The position numbers were made by a program, and so were the translations under genes. Under the pieces are notes generated by a model. It did not search any database, was not told the origin of the DNA, and saw only the letters and a program-made list of their open reading frames with translations. 64,000 nucleotides of DNA from Streptomyces sp. NBC_00443. GTDB lineage: Bacteria > Actinomycetota > Actinomycetes > Streptomycetales > Streptomycetaceae. This document shows, one piece after another, positions 54,312 to 63,569 of this stretch. Each line of letters starts with the position of its first letter. Within the stretch, counting starts at the first letter, position 1. The stretch covers positions 806,001-870,000 of the forward strand of contig NZ_CP107917.1 of NCBI RefSeq assembly GCF_036014175.1, read 5' to 3'.

Positions 54312-54407
54312 CGCACACTCCTCTGCCGCATGAGCTCGCCGGCTCCCGATCCTCCAAACCGCTCTCTAGACTACACGTCCAAGCACTGTACTGACAGTCC
54401 AGTCTCC

Positions 54408-54716
54408 ATGCGGACGCTGGGCTACTGGCCGAGCCGCAGTGCCCGTAGCCGGTCGGCGGCAGGACCCCGGCGGCAGGACCCGGATGCTCGGCGTGATCTC
54501 GTTCGACGCGGCCCGCTACGGGCCCGCCGCCACCCTGACCGCGATCAACACTGCGGCCCAGGAGGCCGGTCATCTGCTGAGCTCGATCGCACTGGACACG
54601 GCCGAGCCGGCCACGGTCGTCGAGCCGAGGACCGGCTGTCCGCCGAGGGCGCGGACGGGGGGGTGATCGTCATGGCCCCGCGCCCGCGCCGACGCGCTGA
54701 CGGGCAGCCGTACCCA
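54408..54716 (+). pseudogene. Decayed LacI-family regulator remnant
   Basis: Pieces of a LacI protein appear in two alternating frames: LGYWPSRSAR (hinge region) from 54408; then TRMLGVISFDAARYGPAATL...INTAAQEAGH (start of the sensor domain) in another frame from about 54481; then DRLSAEGADGGVIVMAPRP back in the first. The helix-turn-helix and most of the sensor domain are missing. A 14-bp tandem duplication (CGGCGGCAGGACCC) lies between the first two pieces at about 54453-54481. This is a genuine multi-lesion pseudogene, unlike the single-base breaks elsewhere in the window. Confidence 0.7.
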
Positions 54717-54848
54717 CCCCCGACTACGGCCGGAAGTCACCTGTGGGCACACCCGCCCCGTTGATCGAACGGAACATCGCCGCTTCGATGACCCCTGGCC
54801 GGGCGGCACTGTGCTCCCGGCACCGCGAGCGAGGGGGGTCGGGAGACC

Positions 54849-57719
54849 GTGCGTAGCGTGCGTCACCCCAGAAAAGCCACCGGAAGAGCCGGCGGCCGCC
54901 GAGGCGGTCACCGGGCACAACCGATCGGATTACCGGGTGCGGCGGCGCTGTTGAGCGTCGTCGCACTCGTCGTCTCGGCGGCGCCGGCCGACGCCGAGAC
55001 GGAGGCGACGGCACCGCCGCCGAGCCCGGCGCAGATGATCCCGGGGCAGGAGACACAGACCCCGGCGCTGGTACGGGGCATCCGGGAGCAGGCCCCTGCC
55101 ACCGGCAGTGCCGCAGCGGCGGCCCGCGCCTATCTGGACGGCAGGCAGGGCCGGTACCGGATCCCGGACGCGAGCCGCGATCTGGTGCCCGCCGGGACCA
55201 CCACCGCCGCCGACGGCCGCGAGACCGTCCGGCTCCAGCAGCGGCACCGGGGGGTGCCCGTCCTGGGCGGCCAGTACGTCGTCCGTATGCAGCGGCAGGG
55301 CGGCGAGCGGGTCGTCACGGGAACCTCGGGCAAGTACTTCACCGAGCTGAGCACCGGCACGACGCCCGAGGTCGGCGAGGCACTCGCCGTCGAGCGCGCC
55401 ATCGACGCCGTCCTCACCGAGCTCGGCGAGAGGAACTTCGCCGCGACGCCACCGCGCGAGGGGGCCGAGGAGGAACGCCCGCTCGAAGGCACCGCGCGTG
55501 GCCTCGTCGTACTGCCCGCCGGGGCAGGCGTCCTCACCCGGCACGTCACCGTGCACGGCACCGACCCGACGACCGGTGCGCCCGTGCGCCGCGAGGTCTA
55601 CGTCGACGCACGCGCCGGGTATCCGGTCCTTCAGTACAGCGGTATCAAGACGTTCGGCACGCCTCGCGCAACAGCCGGCCAGTCCGCGGCCGACAGGCGC
55701 CAACGGCACGCGCTCGCCCCTGAGAAGGGCACCGGCGTCCGGCTCGACGGCACCACCGTCGACCTCGACATCGACCGCGACGACAACCGTGGCCTGTACG
55801 TCCTGCGCGACCGCTCCCGCATACCCGCCGGCGACTCCGAGAACGTCCTGTCGACCTGGGATGCGCGGGGCAAGTGGTACACCGACGTCGGCGGGGTGTG
55901 GCCCGAGGGCATCCAGGAGTTCGGCTCGCCGACGCCCGCTTTCGGCTCCGAGGCCACCGATTCGGGCGCCGTGGACGCCCACTGGGCCGCCGGGCAGGTC
56001 TACGACTACTTCAAGGGCAAGCACGGCCGCGACAGCCTCGACGGCCGGGGCATGACCATCAACTCGCTGGTGGGCGTGACCAGTTACGGGCAGCCGTACG
56101 TCAACGCCTTCTGGGACGGGCAGAAGATGGTGTACGGCAGCGGCGACGCCGAGTACCGCCCGCTCTCCGCGGCCATGGACGTGGTCGGCCACGAGATGAC
56201 GCACGGCGTGATCGAGCATTCCGCGAACCTCGTCTACGCGGGCCAGTCCGGCGCCCTGAACGAGGCCGTCGCCGACTACTTCGGCAACGCCATCGAGGCG
56301 GACGTGTACGGCATCCCCGCGACGGACCCCGACTCGGGCCTCCTGGGCGAGCGGCTCTGCCGGACCAAGTCCCCGCGGGAGTGCGCGCTGCGCGACCTGG
56401 GAGACGGACGCACCACGGCCAAGTCGTTCCTCGGCGTCGGCTTCGCCACCGACAGCGGCGGCGTCCACCTCAACTCGACCATCATCGGCGGCGCGCTGTG
56501 GGAGGCCCGTGAGGACCTGGGCGCCGAGACGATGGACAAGATCGTCTACCGGGCGCTGACCGAGTACCTCACGCCGCTCGACGGCTTCACCGAGGCACGG
56601 GCCGCCGTGCTCGCCGCCGCCCAGGACCTCGCGATCCCGGCGGCGGGCCGCAAGAGTCTGCAGCGCGCCTTCACCGCCCACGGCATAGTGCCCGGCTGGG
56701 AGTCGGCCCTCGGCCTGGACGCCGACGTCCTCCTCGACCGGATCAACACCAGCAACTCGCACGTGGGCGGGGGCGGCGGCTGGTGGGCGGCGTCCAAGTC
56801 CGACGAGGACGGCACGGAGCCGTACTCGGTGTGGGCCGGGCGCGCCGACGGTGAGGGCCCGCTCAAGCTGATGAGCCCCAACGACGGCCGGTACCACGTG
56901 AATCCGGCCACCGACGGAAAGACCGTGGTGTGGCAGGCGTACGGCGCCGATGGCGTCGACGTCCTGGCCAGGCCGCTCGCGGGCGGACCCGTCAAGAAGC
57001 TCTGGCACGGCCGGACCCCCGGCAGTTCGGTGGCCGTCGACGGCGACCTCGTGGCCTTCGACTACGTCACCTACGGCGGGCGCCGGGCCGTGGCCTATCT
57101 GAGCATCAAGGATCCGGCGAACGTCGAGACGATCGGCGGGGGCACCTACTACCGTGCGTGGGCACCGTCGGTGAGCCACGGCAAGGTCGCCTACCAGGAG
57201 AGGCGGCGGGTGCGCGCCGAGTACGCGGTGAGCACCCGGGTCATCGACGTCGCGACCGGTGAGAACACCGCGGTCCAATCGACGACGGACGGCACGAGTC
57301 TCGGCCCGACGGCCATCAACGGCACGCACGTTTTCTGGCTCCTCGACGACGGCGCCACGGACGGAACGAGGGCACTGCGCCGCGCGGCGCTCGACGGTTC
57401 CGGCGTGGTGGACCTGAGCCCGGAGTCGGGGCCGAACGCCCTGAACGCCTACGACCTGACGGTCTCCGAGGACAGGGTGACGGTCGGCAGCTACCTGGCC
57501 GGCGCCCCGCTCAGCAACGAATCGGCGCCCAAGCTCTACCAGTTCGCCGCGGCCGGCGCGCCCGATGATCCGGCGACCCGCAAGGGCCGCGTCTCCTGCA
57601 ACCGCGGCGAGCAGTCGTCCGCGGCCGCGGTCGGCGGCAGCCGGCTGGTGTGGCTGGACTCGACGACCGGCACCACCGATGTCGTGACCCGCGCTCGGCC
57701 GACGGGCCGCTGCGACTGA
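54849..57719 (+). CDS. Secreted M4 (thermolysin-like) metalloprotease with C-terminal propeller, contains a TTA codon
   Basis: The 956-residue protein has a signal peptide (hydrophobic core AALLSVVALVVSA), an FTP/PepSY-type propeptide region (about 80-260), and an M4 catalytic domain with HEMTHG. His448, His452 and Glu472 have the same spacing as thermolysin. From about residue 640 a TolB-like beta-propeller follows, an unusual extension for M4 enzymes. Leu28 is encoded by TTA (54930-54932), so it should depend on bldA and be made during development. GTG 54849 is used; GTG 54858 is an alternative. Confidence 0.9.
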   Translation: MRSVRHPRKATGRAGGRRGGHRAQPIGLPGAAALLSVVALVVSAAPADAETEATAPPPSPAQMIPGQETQTPALVRGIREQAPATGSAAAAARAYLDGRQGRYRIPDASRDLVPAGTTTAADGRETVRLQQRHRGVPVLGGQYVVRMQRQGGERVVTGTSGKYFTELSTGTTPEVGEALAVERAIDAVLTELGERNFAATPPREGAEEERPLEGTARGLVVLPAGAGVLTRHVTVHGTDPTTGAPVRREVYVDARAGYPVLQYSGIKTFGTPRATAGQSAADRRQRHALAPEKGTGVRLDGTTVDLDIDRDDNRGLYVLRDRSRIPAGDSENVLSTWDARGKWYTDVGGVWPEGIQEFGSPTPAFGSEATDSGAVDAHWAAGQVYDYFKGKHGRDSLDGRGMTINSLVGVTSYGQPYVNAFWDGQKMVYGSGDAEYRPLSAAMDVVGHEMTHGVIEHSANLVYAGQSGALNEAVADYFGNAIEADVYGIPATDPDSGLLGERLCRTKSPRECALRDLGDGRTTAKSFLGVGFATDSGGVHLNSTIIGGALWEAREDLGAETMDKIVYRALTEYLTPLDGFTEARAAVLAAAQDLAIPAAGRKSLQRAFTAHGIVPGWESALGLDADVLLDRINTSNSHVGGGGGWWAASKSDEDGTEPYSVWAGRADGEGPLKLMSPNDGRYHVNPATDGKTVVWQAYGADGVDVLARPLAGGPVKKLWHGRTPGSSVAVDGDLVAFDYVTYGGRRAVAYLSIKDPANVETIGGGTYYRAWAPSVSHGKVAYQERRRVRAEYAVSTRVIDVATGENTAVQSTTDGTSLGPTAINGTHVFWLLDDGATDGTRALRRAALDGSGVVDLSPESGPNALNAYDLTVSEDRVTVGSYLAGAPLSNESAPKLYQFAAAGAPDDPATRKGRVSCNRGEQSSAAAVGGSRLVWLDSTTGTTDVVTRARPTGRCD

Positions 57720-57745
57720 CCTCGAGGAGCAGTCCGGAAGGAGCA

Positions 57746-57832
57746 GCGCGAAAGGGGCCGTTGGCCCGCCCAGAGTCCGGCAGGGCGGGTTAACGGCCCT
57801 CGCGCAAAGGGCCGACAGTGCGTACGGCCCTT
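57746..57832. terminator. Double bidirectional terminator
   Basis: A long hairpin spans 57746-57805 (outer GCGCG/CGCGC, then GGGCCGTT/AACGGCCC and CCCGCCC/GGGCGGG). A second perfect one follows at 57807-57832 (AAGGGCCG/CGGCCCTT). It separates the convergent protease and metal-ATPase genes. Confidence 0.8.
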
Positions 57833-57847
57833 GAGCAACAGGTCCCG

Positions 57848-59845
57848 TCAAGCAGCCCCGTCTGCCGCCGCCCGCTGCCATGCCGCGTCCCGCAGCAGGC
57901 GCAGTCCGTTCAGGCCGACGAGGACCGTGGAGCCCTCGTGGCCCGCGACGCCGAGCGGCAGCGGGAGCGTGCCGACCAGGTCCCAGGTGACGAGGCCCGC
58001 GATGAACACCCCGGCGACGACGAGGTTCTGCACGACCAGTGTCCGGGCCCGGCGGGAGAGGGCGACGGTGGTGGGGACGGCGGCCAGTTCGTCGCGGACG
58101 ATCACCGTGTCGGCGGTCTCCAGGGCGAGGTCCGAGCCCGCGCGGCCCATGGCGACGCCGATGTGGGCGGCGGCCAGGGCGGGTGCGTCGTTGACGCCGT
58201 CCCCGACGACCATCACCTTGCGGCCCGCGGCCTCCATCTCCTTGACCGCGGCCATCTTGTCCTGCGGCAGCAGCCCCGCGCGCACATCCTCGATACCGGC
58301 CTCGGCGGCCAGGTGGGCGGCGGCCCGGGGGTTGTCGCCGGTGAGCAGGGTCGGGGCGGCGCCGGTGAGTGCGGTGAGGGACGCGACGGTGGCGGCGGCG
58401 TCGGGGCGCAGCCGGTCCGCGATGCCGAGCACCCCGGCCGGGGTGCCGTCGACGATCACGAGGACGGCGGTGCAGCCGGACTGCTGGAGTTCTTCGGCAA
58501 ACGCGGTGACCGGGCTCGCGTCGTCGGCACCGTCACCGTCGTCGAGCAGGCGGGCCGGGGCGCCCACTTCGACGGTCCGGCCGTTCGCGATCACGGCCTT
58601 CACCCCGACCCCGGGCGCGGACATGAAGTCCCGTACGTCAGGCAGTTGGAGGCGCCGCTCACGCGCCGCGTCCAAAACGGCCCGTGCCAGCGGGTGTTCG
58701 CTGGGGTGCTCGGCGGCCGCGGCGAGCGTCAACAACGCGTCCTCGTCGAGCGCCGATCCCGGCAGGGGCCGTACGTCGACGACGCGCGGTGTGCCCTCGG
58801 TGAGCGTGCCGGTCTTGTCCAGCGCGACGGCGTCGACCTGGCCGAGGCGTTCCATCACCACCGCCGACTTCACCAGCACACCGTGCCGGCCGGCGTTGGC
58901 GATCGCCGACAGCAGGGGCGGCATGGTGGCCAGGACCACCGCACAGGGCGAGGCGACGATCATGAAGGTCATGGCCCGCAGCAGCGCCTCGGAGAACTCC
59001 TCGCCGAACGCGAGCGGGACCGAGAACACGGCGAGCGTCGCGGCGACCATGCCCAGCGAGTAGCGCTGTTCGACCTTCTCGATGAACAGCTGGGTGGGTG
59101 CCTTCGTCTCGGACGCCTCTTCCACCATCCGTACGATCCGGGCGATCACGGAGTCGGAGGCGTCGCGTTCGACCCGGACGCGCAGCGCCCCGGTGCCGTT
59201 GAGGGTGCCCGCGAACACTTCGTCGCCCGGCTGCTTCGGCGCGGGGAGCGGTTCGCCGGTGATGCTCGCCTGGTCCACCTCGCTGGCGCCGTCCAGCACC
59301 CGGCCGTCGGCTCCGACGCGCTCGCCGGGCCGTACGAGGACGGTGTCGTCCACCGTCAACTCCTCGACGGCGACGGTCTGTTCGGTGCCGTCGGGGGCGA
59401 TCCGGGTGGCCGTGGCAGGGGCCAGGTCGAGCAGTCCGCGCACGGAGTCGGCGGTGCGGGCGGTGGCGAGGGCCTCCAGCGCGCCCGAGGTCGCGAAGAT
59501 GACGATCAGCAGCGCGCCGTCCATCAGCTGCCCGATCGAGGCGGCGCCGAGCGCGGCGACGACCATCAGCAGATCGACGTCGAGGGTCCTCGCCTTGAGT
59601 GCCTTGAGCCCCTCCCAGCCCGGCTCCCAGCCGCCGGTCGCGTACGACAGCGCGTAGAGCGGGCCCCACGTCCAGGCGGGCGCTCCGGTGAGTTGCAGGG
59701 GCAGCGCGAGCAGGAACAGCGCGGTGGCCGCGACAGCCCAGCGGACCTCGGGCAGCGCGAGGAGCCGGGTACGCCGCCGCGGCACGCCTTCGGCACGCGC
59801 GGAACCGGCCCGCTCGGCCGACGGCGGGGTGAGCGTCGAAGTCAT
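57848..59845 (-). CDS. P1B-4-type heavy-metal-transporting ATPase
   Basis: The 665-residue P-type ATPase has no N-terminal metal-binding domain. It carries the SPCA motif (in MIVASPCAVVLAT) in the ion-conducting helix, the phosphorylation motif DKTGTLTEG, the HP motif SEHPLA, the hinge GDGVNDAPAL and the C-terminal HEGST signature. SPC plus HEG(G/S)T is diagnostic of the P1B-4 group, which exports Co, Fe(II), Ni or Zn. It lies just downstream of the znuB-like gene, with an ArsR/SmtB-type operator in between. Confidence 0.9.
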   Translation of the reverse strand: MTSTLTPPSAERAGSARAEGVPRRRTRLLALPEVRWAVAATALFLLALPLQLTGAPAWTWGPLYALSYATGGWEPGWEGLKALKARTLDVDLLMVVAALGAASIGQLMDGALLIVIFATSGALEALATARTADSVRGLLDLAPATATRIAPDGTEQTVAVEELTVDDTVLVRPGERVGADGRVLDGASEVDQASITGEPLPAPKQPGDEVFAGTLNGTGALRVRVERDASDSVIARIVRMVEEASETKAPTQLFIEKVEQRYSLGMVAATLAVFSVPLAFGEEFSEALLRAMTFMIVASPCAVVLATMPPLLSAIANAGRHGVLVKSAVVMERLGQVDAVALDKTGTLTEGTPRVVDVRPLPGSALDEDALLTLAAAAEHPSEHPLARAVLDAARERRLQLPDVRDFMSAPGVGVKAVIANGRTVEVGAPARLLDDGDGADDASPVTAFAEELQQSGCTAVLVIVDGTPAGVLGIADRLRPDAAATVASLTALTGAAPTLLTGDNPRAAAHLAAEAGIEDVRAGLLPQDKMAAVKEMEAAGRKVMVVGDGVNDAPALAAAHIGVAMGRAGSDLALETADTVIVRDELAAVPTTVALSRRARTLVVQNLVVAGVFIAGLVTWDLVGTLPLPLGVAGHEGSTVLVGLNGLRLLRDAAWQRAAADGAA

Positions 59846-59866
59846 GCGCTCACGATACAGGAATAG

Positions 59867-59882
59867 ATGAACACCCCTTCAT
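59867..59882 (-). promoter_or_regulatory. ArsR/SmtB-type metalloregulator operator
   Basis: ATGAA-CACCCC-TTCAT is a palindrome of the 12-2-12 ArsR/SmtB form (TGAACA-n2-CCTTCA). It lies 22 bp before the start of the metal ATPase gene. Such sites bind repressors that release on metal excess. No arsR gene is in the window. Confidence 0.6.
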
Positions 59883-59886
59883 GTCT

Positions 59887-60774
59887 TCATGTCGGGCGGG
59901 GTTCTTCCCGGAAGGGCTTCTCCTTTCGGACGGTCTTCCGACGGCGGCCCAGCAGCCTGCACCCGAGGTAGATCGCGAACGAGATCGTGGTGACGTACGG
60001 GCTGATGGGGACGCTGCTGCCCAGGGCCAGCAGGATTCCGCCCTCGATGGAGGCCACCGCGAACACCACGCCCAGGAGGGGCAGCAGCACCGGTGAGGCC
60101 GTGAGCCGGGCAGCGGCGGCCGCCGGTGTGACGACGAGCGTGAGGACCAGCAGCGCGCCGACGATCTGCACGGACAGGGCGACCGCGAGGCCCAGCACGA
60201 TCATGAAGGCGAACGACAGCGCCCGTACGGGCACGCCCCGCGCCTCGGCCACCTCCGGGTCGGCGCTGGCGAAGGCGAGCGGGCGCCACATCACCGCCAG
60301 GGCCACGAGCACCACCGCCGACGTGCCGAGCAGCCAGGACATCTGCGGGGTGTCGACGGCGACGATCTGCCCGGTGAGGAGGCCGAACTTGTTCGCCGCC
60401 CGGCCCTTGTAGAGGGCGAGGAAGAGCACGCCGAGCCCGAGGCCGAACGGCATGATGACGCCGATCACGGAGTTGCGGTCCCGGGCACGGGAGCCGAGCA
60501 GTCCGATCGCCCCGGCGGCGACGAGCGAGCCCACGATCGAGCCGGCCACGATGTTCACACCCAGCAGCAGCGCGGCCGAGGCACCGGCGAAGGACAGCTC
60601 ACTGATCCCGTGCACCGCGAACGGCAGGTCCCGCATGATCACGAACACCCCCGCCAGACCGCCGACCAGACCGAGGGCGGCGCCGGCGACGAGGGAGTTG
60701 CGGACCAGGGCGAGCAGTTCGCCGTAGTGGTCGAAGTTGAAGACCTGCTGCCAGATCCCGTCGGCGATGGTCAT
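59887..60774 (-). CDS. znuB: Zinc/manganese ABC transporter permease (ZnuB type)
   Basis: The 295-residue ABC-3-family permease has about eight membrane helices (VRNSLVAGAALGLVGGLAGVFVIMR, ISELSFAGASAALLLG, and so on) and a basic C-terminal tail (RRRKTVRKEKP). It forms the membrane channel for metal uptake. Its ATG overlaps the ATPase stop by 4 bp. The gene ends 41 bp before the metal exporter. Confidence 0.9.
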   Translation of the reverse strand: MTIADGIWQQVFNFDHYGELLALVRNSLVAGAALGLVGGLAGVFVIMRDLPFAVHGISELSFAGASAALLLGVNIVAGSIVGSLVAAGAIGLLGSRARDRNSVIGVIMPFGLGLGVLFLALYKGRAANKFGLLTGQIVAVDTPQMSWLLGTSAVVLVALAVMWRPLAFASADPEVAEARGVPVRALSFAFMIVLGLAVALSVQIVGALLVLTLVVTPAAAAARLTASPVLLPLLGVVFAVASIEGGILLALGSSVPISPYVTTISFAIYLGCRLLGRRRKTVRKEKPFREEPRPT

Positions 60775-61613
60775 GCCCTTGCTCCGTGCGGCAGTTCGGG
60801 GTGATGCGGCGGCTGCGCCACCTCGTCGGATACGGCGACGACCGTGACGCGGTCCCGGACGCGGATGACGTCGACCTGGGTGCCGTACAGCCGCGACAGC
60901 GCCTCGGACGTCAGCACCTCGTCGGGGGTGCCGATGCGGTGACCGCCGCGGGCAAGGTAGAGAACGCGGTCCACCAGACCCAGTACCGGGTTGATCTCGT
61001 GAGTCACGAACACCACGGCGGTGCCGTGGGAGCGGCGCCGGGCGTCCACCAGTCCCGTGACGGCCCGTTGATGGTGCAGGTCCAGGGAGAGCAGCGGCTC
61101 GTCGCAGAGCAGGATCCGCGGGTCGGTCACCAGCGCCTGCCCGATGCGTACGCGCTGCCGTTCGCCGCCGGAGAGCAGACCGACGGGGACATCCGCGTAC
61201 GCGGCGGCACCGACCGCGGCGAGGACCTCGTCCACGCGACGGCGTACGGCGCCCGTGCGCAGCCGGGGCCCGAAGCCGTGTCCGTCGATGCCGAAACGGA
61301 CCAGGTCCCGGGCGCGCAGCATGGCGTGGGCGGACAGGGTCGCCTGCTGCGGTACGTAGCCGATGTGGCGGCCGCCGTGGCGGGGCGGGCCGCCGAGCAC
61401 CGTCAACGTACCGGCGGACAGTTGCCGTTGGCCCAGAAGGGCGCGGACGAAGCTGGTCTTGCCCGCCCCGTTGGGGCCGAGCACGGCCAGGAACTCACCC
61501 GGCCGCACATCGAGATCGAGGCCTTGCCACACCACGTGCTCGCCGTAGGACAGAGCCGCTCCGCGCAGGCTGATCAGCGCGGCGTCGCCGTCGGCCACGG
61601 TGGATCGCGTCAC
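60771..61613 (-). CDS. znuC: Zinc ABC transporter ATP-binding protein (ZnuC type)
   Basis: The 280-residue ATPase has Walker A GPNGAGKTS, Q-loop GYVPQQ, signature LSGGERQRV, Walker B ILLCDEPLLSLD and H-loop VFVTHE. The long C-terminal tail (VDVIRVRDRVTVVAVSDE...) is common in ZnuC proteins. GTG 61613 overlaps the znuA stop (GTGA), so the three genes are translationally coupled. Confidence 0.9.
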   Translation of the reverse strand: MTRSTVADGDAALISLRGAALSYGEHVVWQGLDLDVRPGEFLAVLGPNGAGKTSFVRALLGQRQLSAGTLTVLGGPPRHGGRHIGYVPQQATLSAHAMLRARDLVRFGIDGHGFGPRLRTGAVRRRVDEVLAAVGAAAYADVPVGLLSGGERQRVRIGQALVTDPRILLCDEPLLSLDLHHQRAVTGLVDARRRSHGTAVVFVTHEINPVLGLVDRVLYLARGGHRIGTPDEVLTSEALSRLYGTQVDVIRVRDRVTVVAVSDEVAQPPHHPELPHGARA

Positions 61614-62554
61614 TTGCCCAGCGCGCGCGCGAGCGCGTCGACATTGGCGGTCATCCAGCCGAGGTAGTCCTTGCCGTGGGGCAGGGTCTCGGTCACGGGG
61701 ACGACAGGGATTCCAGCGGCCCTGGCCGCCTGCTCGGCCTTCTCGGTCTGCGGGCCGGAGGTCTGCTCGTTGTAGACCAGCGCCTCGACCTTCTTGCCGG
61801 TGAACAGCGCCAGCATCTGCTGCAGGGTCCTCGCGGAGACGTCGCCACCTTCTTCGATGGCCTCGCTGAACTCCTCGGGCGTCGCGTTCTCCAGCCCGGC
61901 GGCCTCGATCATGTACAGCGGCACCGGTTCGGTGATGGCCACGCGCTCGCCGCCGTGCCCGGCCTTGATCCGGGCTTCCTTCTGCTCCAGGGGCTTCAGC
62001 TTCGCCTGGAAGCTCTTGGCGTTTCTGGTGAAGGTCGCGGTGTCGGCCGGGTCGGCCTTGGCCAGGGCGGCGGCAATGCGGTCGGCGAGCCTCGCGACCG
62101 TGCGGAAGTCGTACCAGACATGCTCGTTGAGCTCCCGGCCCGCCGGGGCGGTCTTCCCGGAGACCTTGACCGCGTTGACCACCTCGGCGGACGAGCCGCC
62201 GGTCTTCAGCATGCGGTCGACGAAGTCGTCGTAGCCGCCGCCGTTCTCGATCACGACCTTCGCCTTGGACAGCGCCAGCTGGTTCTGCGTGTTGGCCTCG
62301 TAGGAGTGCGGGTCCTGGTCGGGGTCGCTGATGATCGCGGTGACCTGCACCTTTGCGCCGCCTATTCGCTCCGCGACATCCCCGTAGACGTTCGTCGAAG
62401 CCACCACCGGGACGACGGACGCAGCAGCGGGACCCTGCGCGGCGTCGGTGCCGCTTCCGGAATCCTGCGAGCTGCCGCAGCCCGCAAGGAGGATCAGGCA
62501 TGTGCCGGCTGTCAGCGACACAAGCGGAAGACGACGGTACGAGGACGCAAGCAT
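61610..62554 (-). CDS. znuA: Zinc-binding lipoprotein of the ZnuA type
   Basis: The 314-residue protein has lipobox LLAGC (Cys26) and a cluster A-I metal-binding fold (VVASTNVYGDVAERIGG, DPDQDPHSYEA with a His ligand, ELNEHVWYD with a second His). It captures Zn2+ (or Mn2+) outside the membrane. It lacks the His-rich loop of some ZnuA proteins. GGAGGG lies before ATG 62554, and a Zur-like box lies 68 bp further upstream. Confidence 0.9.
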   Translation of the reverse strand: MLASSYRRLPLVSLTAGTCLILLAGCGSSQDSGSGTDAAQGPAAASVVPVVASTNVYGDVAERIGGAKVQVTAIISDPDQDPHSYEANTQNQLALSKAKVVIENGGGYDDFVDRMLKTGGSSAEVVNAVKVSGKTAPAGRELNEHVWYDFRTVARLADRIAAALAKADPADTATFTRNAKSFQAKLKPLEQKEARIKAGHGGERVAITEPVPLYMIEAAGLENATPEEFSEAIEEGGDVSARTLQQMLALFTGKKVEALVYNEQTSGPQTEKAEQAARAAGIPVVPVTETLPHGKDYLGWMTANVDALARALGK

Positions 62555-62621
62555 GAACCCTCCGGGGCATGGCGAATGGTCCGCCGAGCTCCATCCGTCC
62601 CGGCTTCGGGCCCACGCTAGA

Positions 62622-62636
62622 TGAAAACGGATATCA
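62622..62636 (-). promoter_or_regulatory. Zur-like box before znuA
   Basis: TGAAAACGGATATCA matches the actinobacterial Zur consensus (TGAAAATGATTTTCA) at about 11 of 15 positions and lies in the znuA promoter region. Zn-loaded Zur would repress the importer. Confidence 0.55.
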
Positions 62637-62692
62637 AAAGCGTCCGGCGGGCGTCCGACCGGGCAACCCTTACCCAGAACTCACCTTCGGGG

Positions 62693-63439
62693 TCAGGGAG
62701 CGGGGACCTCGTCCAGGAGCTGAGGGCCGTTGTTGCGGACGCTGTTGACGGCCGGGGAGACGGGGCGGACGTCCAGGTGGCCGTCCGCCGGCGGGGCGAG
62801 CAGAGCGCGGAGGTCGTCGGTGTCCTGGTGGTGCGGGTCCAGCCAGGCGTCGTAGTGCTCGGGGGTGAGGGCGAGGGGCATGCGGGGGTGGATGCGGCCG
62901 GCCGCGTCGGTGGCCTCGGTGGTGATGATGGTGCAGGTCAGCAGCCAGGCGGCAGGGTCGTCGGAATCCTTGATCTCCGGGTCGCGCCAGAACTCGTACA
63001 GTCCGGCGAGGGCCAGGACCTGCCCGTCCTCCGGATGGATGAAGTAGGGCTGCTTGCGGACCTTGCCCGACTTCTTGTCCTTCACCTCGTCCCACTCGAA
63101 GAAGCCGTCGGCCGGCAGCAGGCAGCGGCGTTTGACGAACGCGCGGCGGAAGGCGGGCTTCTCGTGCACGGTCTCCACTCGCGCGTTGATCAGCCTCGCG
63201 CCGATCTTGGTGTCCTTCGCCCACGAGGGCACCAGCCCCCACCGCAGCGGCCGCAGCCGGCGCCGTACGGTCTCGTCCTCGTCGGCGCCGCGCGGTGTGC
63301 GCTCGAGGACGGCCCAGACCTCGTCGGTCGGGGCCACGTTCCAACTGGGCGCGAGGGTTTCCTCCGGATGCCACTCGACCACCTGGAACAGCTGAGCGAG
63401 GTCCTGGGGACTGCGGCTGGAGGCATAGCGTCCGCACAT
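62693..63439 (-). CDS. SOS-response-associated peptidase (SRAP/HMCES/YedK family)
   Basis: The 248-residue protein begins MCGRY, giving the catalytic Cys2 after Met removal. It has the WNVAPTDEV segment, LINARVETV, CLLPADGFFEWD with the active-site Glu, and RIHPRMPLAL with the catalytic His. SRAP proteins form a covalent crosslink with abasic sites in single-stranded DNA and shield them during replication. ATG 63439 follows a short gap with no clear ribosome site. Stands alone. Confidence 0.92.
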   Translation of the reverse strand: MCGRYASSRSPQDLAQLFQVVEWHPEETLAPSWNVAPTDEVWAVLERTPRGADEDETVRRRLRPLRWGLVPSWAKDTKIGARLINARVETVHEKPAFRRAFVKRRCLLPADGFFEWDEVKDKKSGKVRKQPYFIHPEDGQVLALAGLYEFWRDPEIKDSDDPAAWLLTCTIITTEATDAAGRIHPRMPLALTPEHYDAWLDPHHQDTDDLRALLAPPADGHLDVRPVSPAVNSVRNNGPQLLDEVPAP

Positions 63440-63569
63440 ACGGCCACTGTGCCACGGTGCGGTCCGGCGGTCCTCACAAGCTGGTCAGCGCGTGTGTTGC
63501 GAGTTCTTGATCACGGTGTTCGTCCAGTGCGGCTGACGCAGGTCGCTTTCGCCGCGCACCGGGTGCGGC

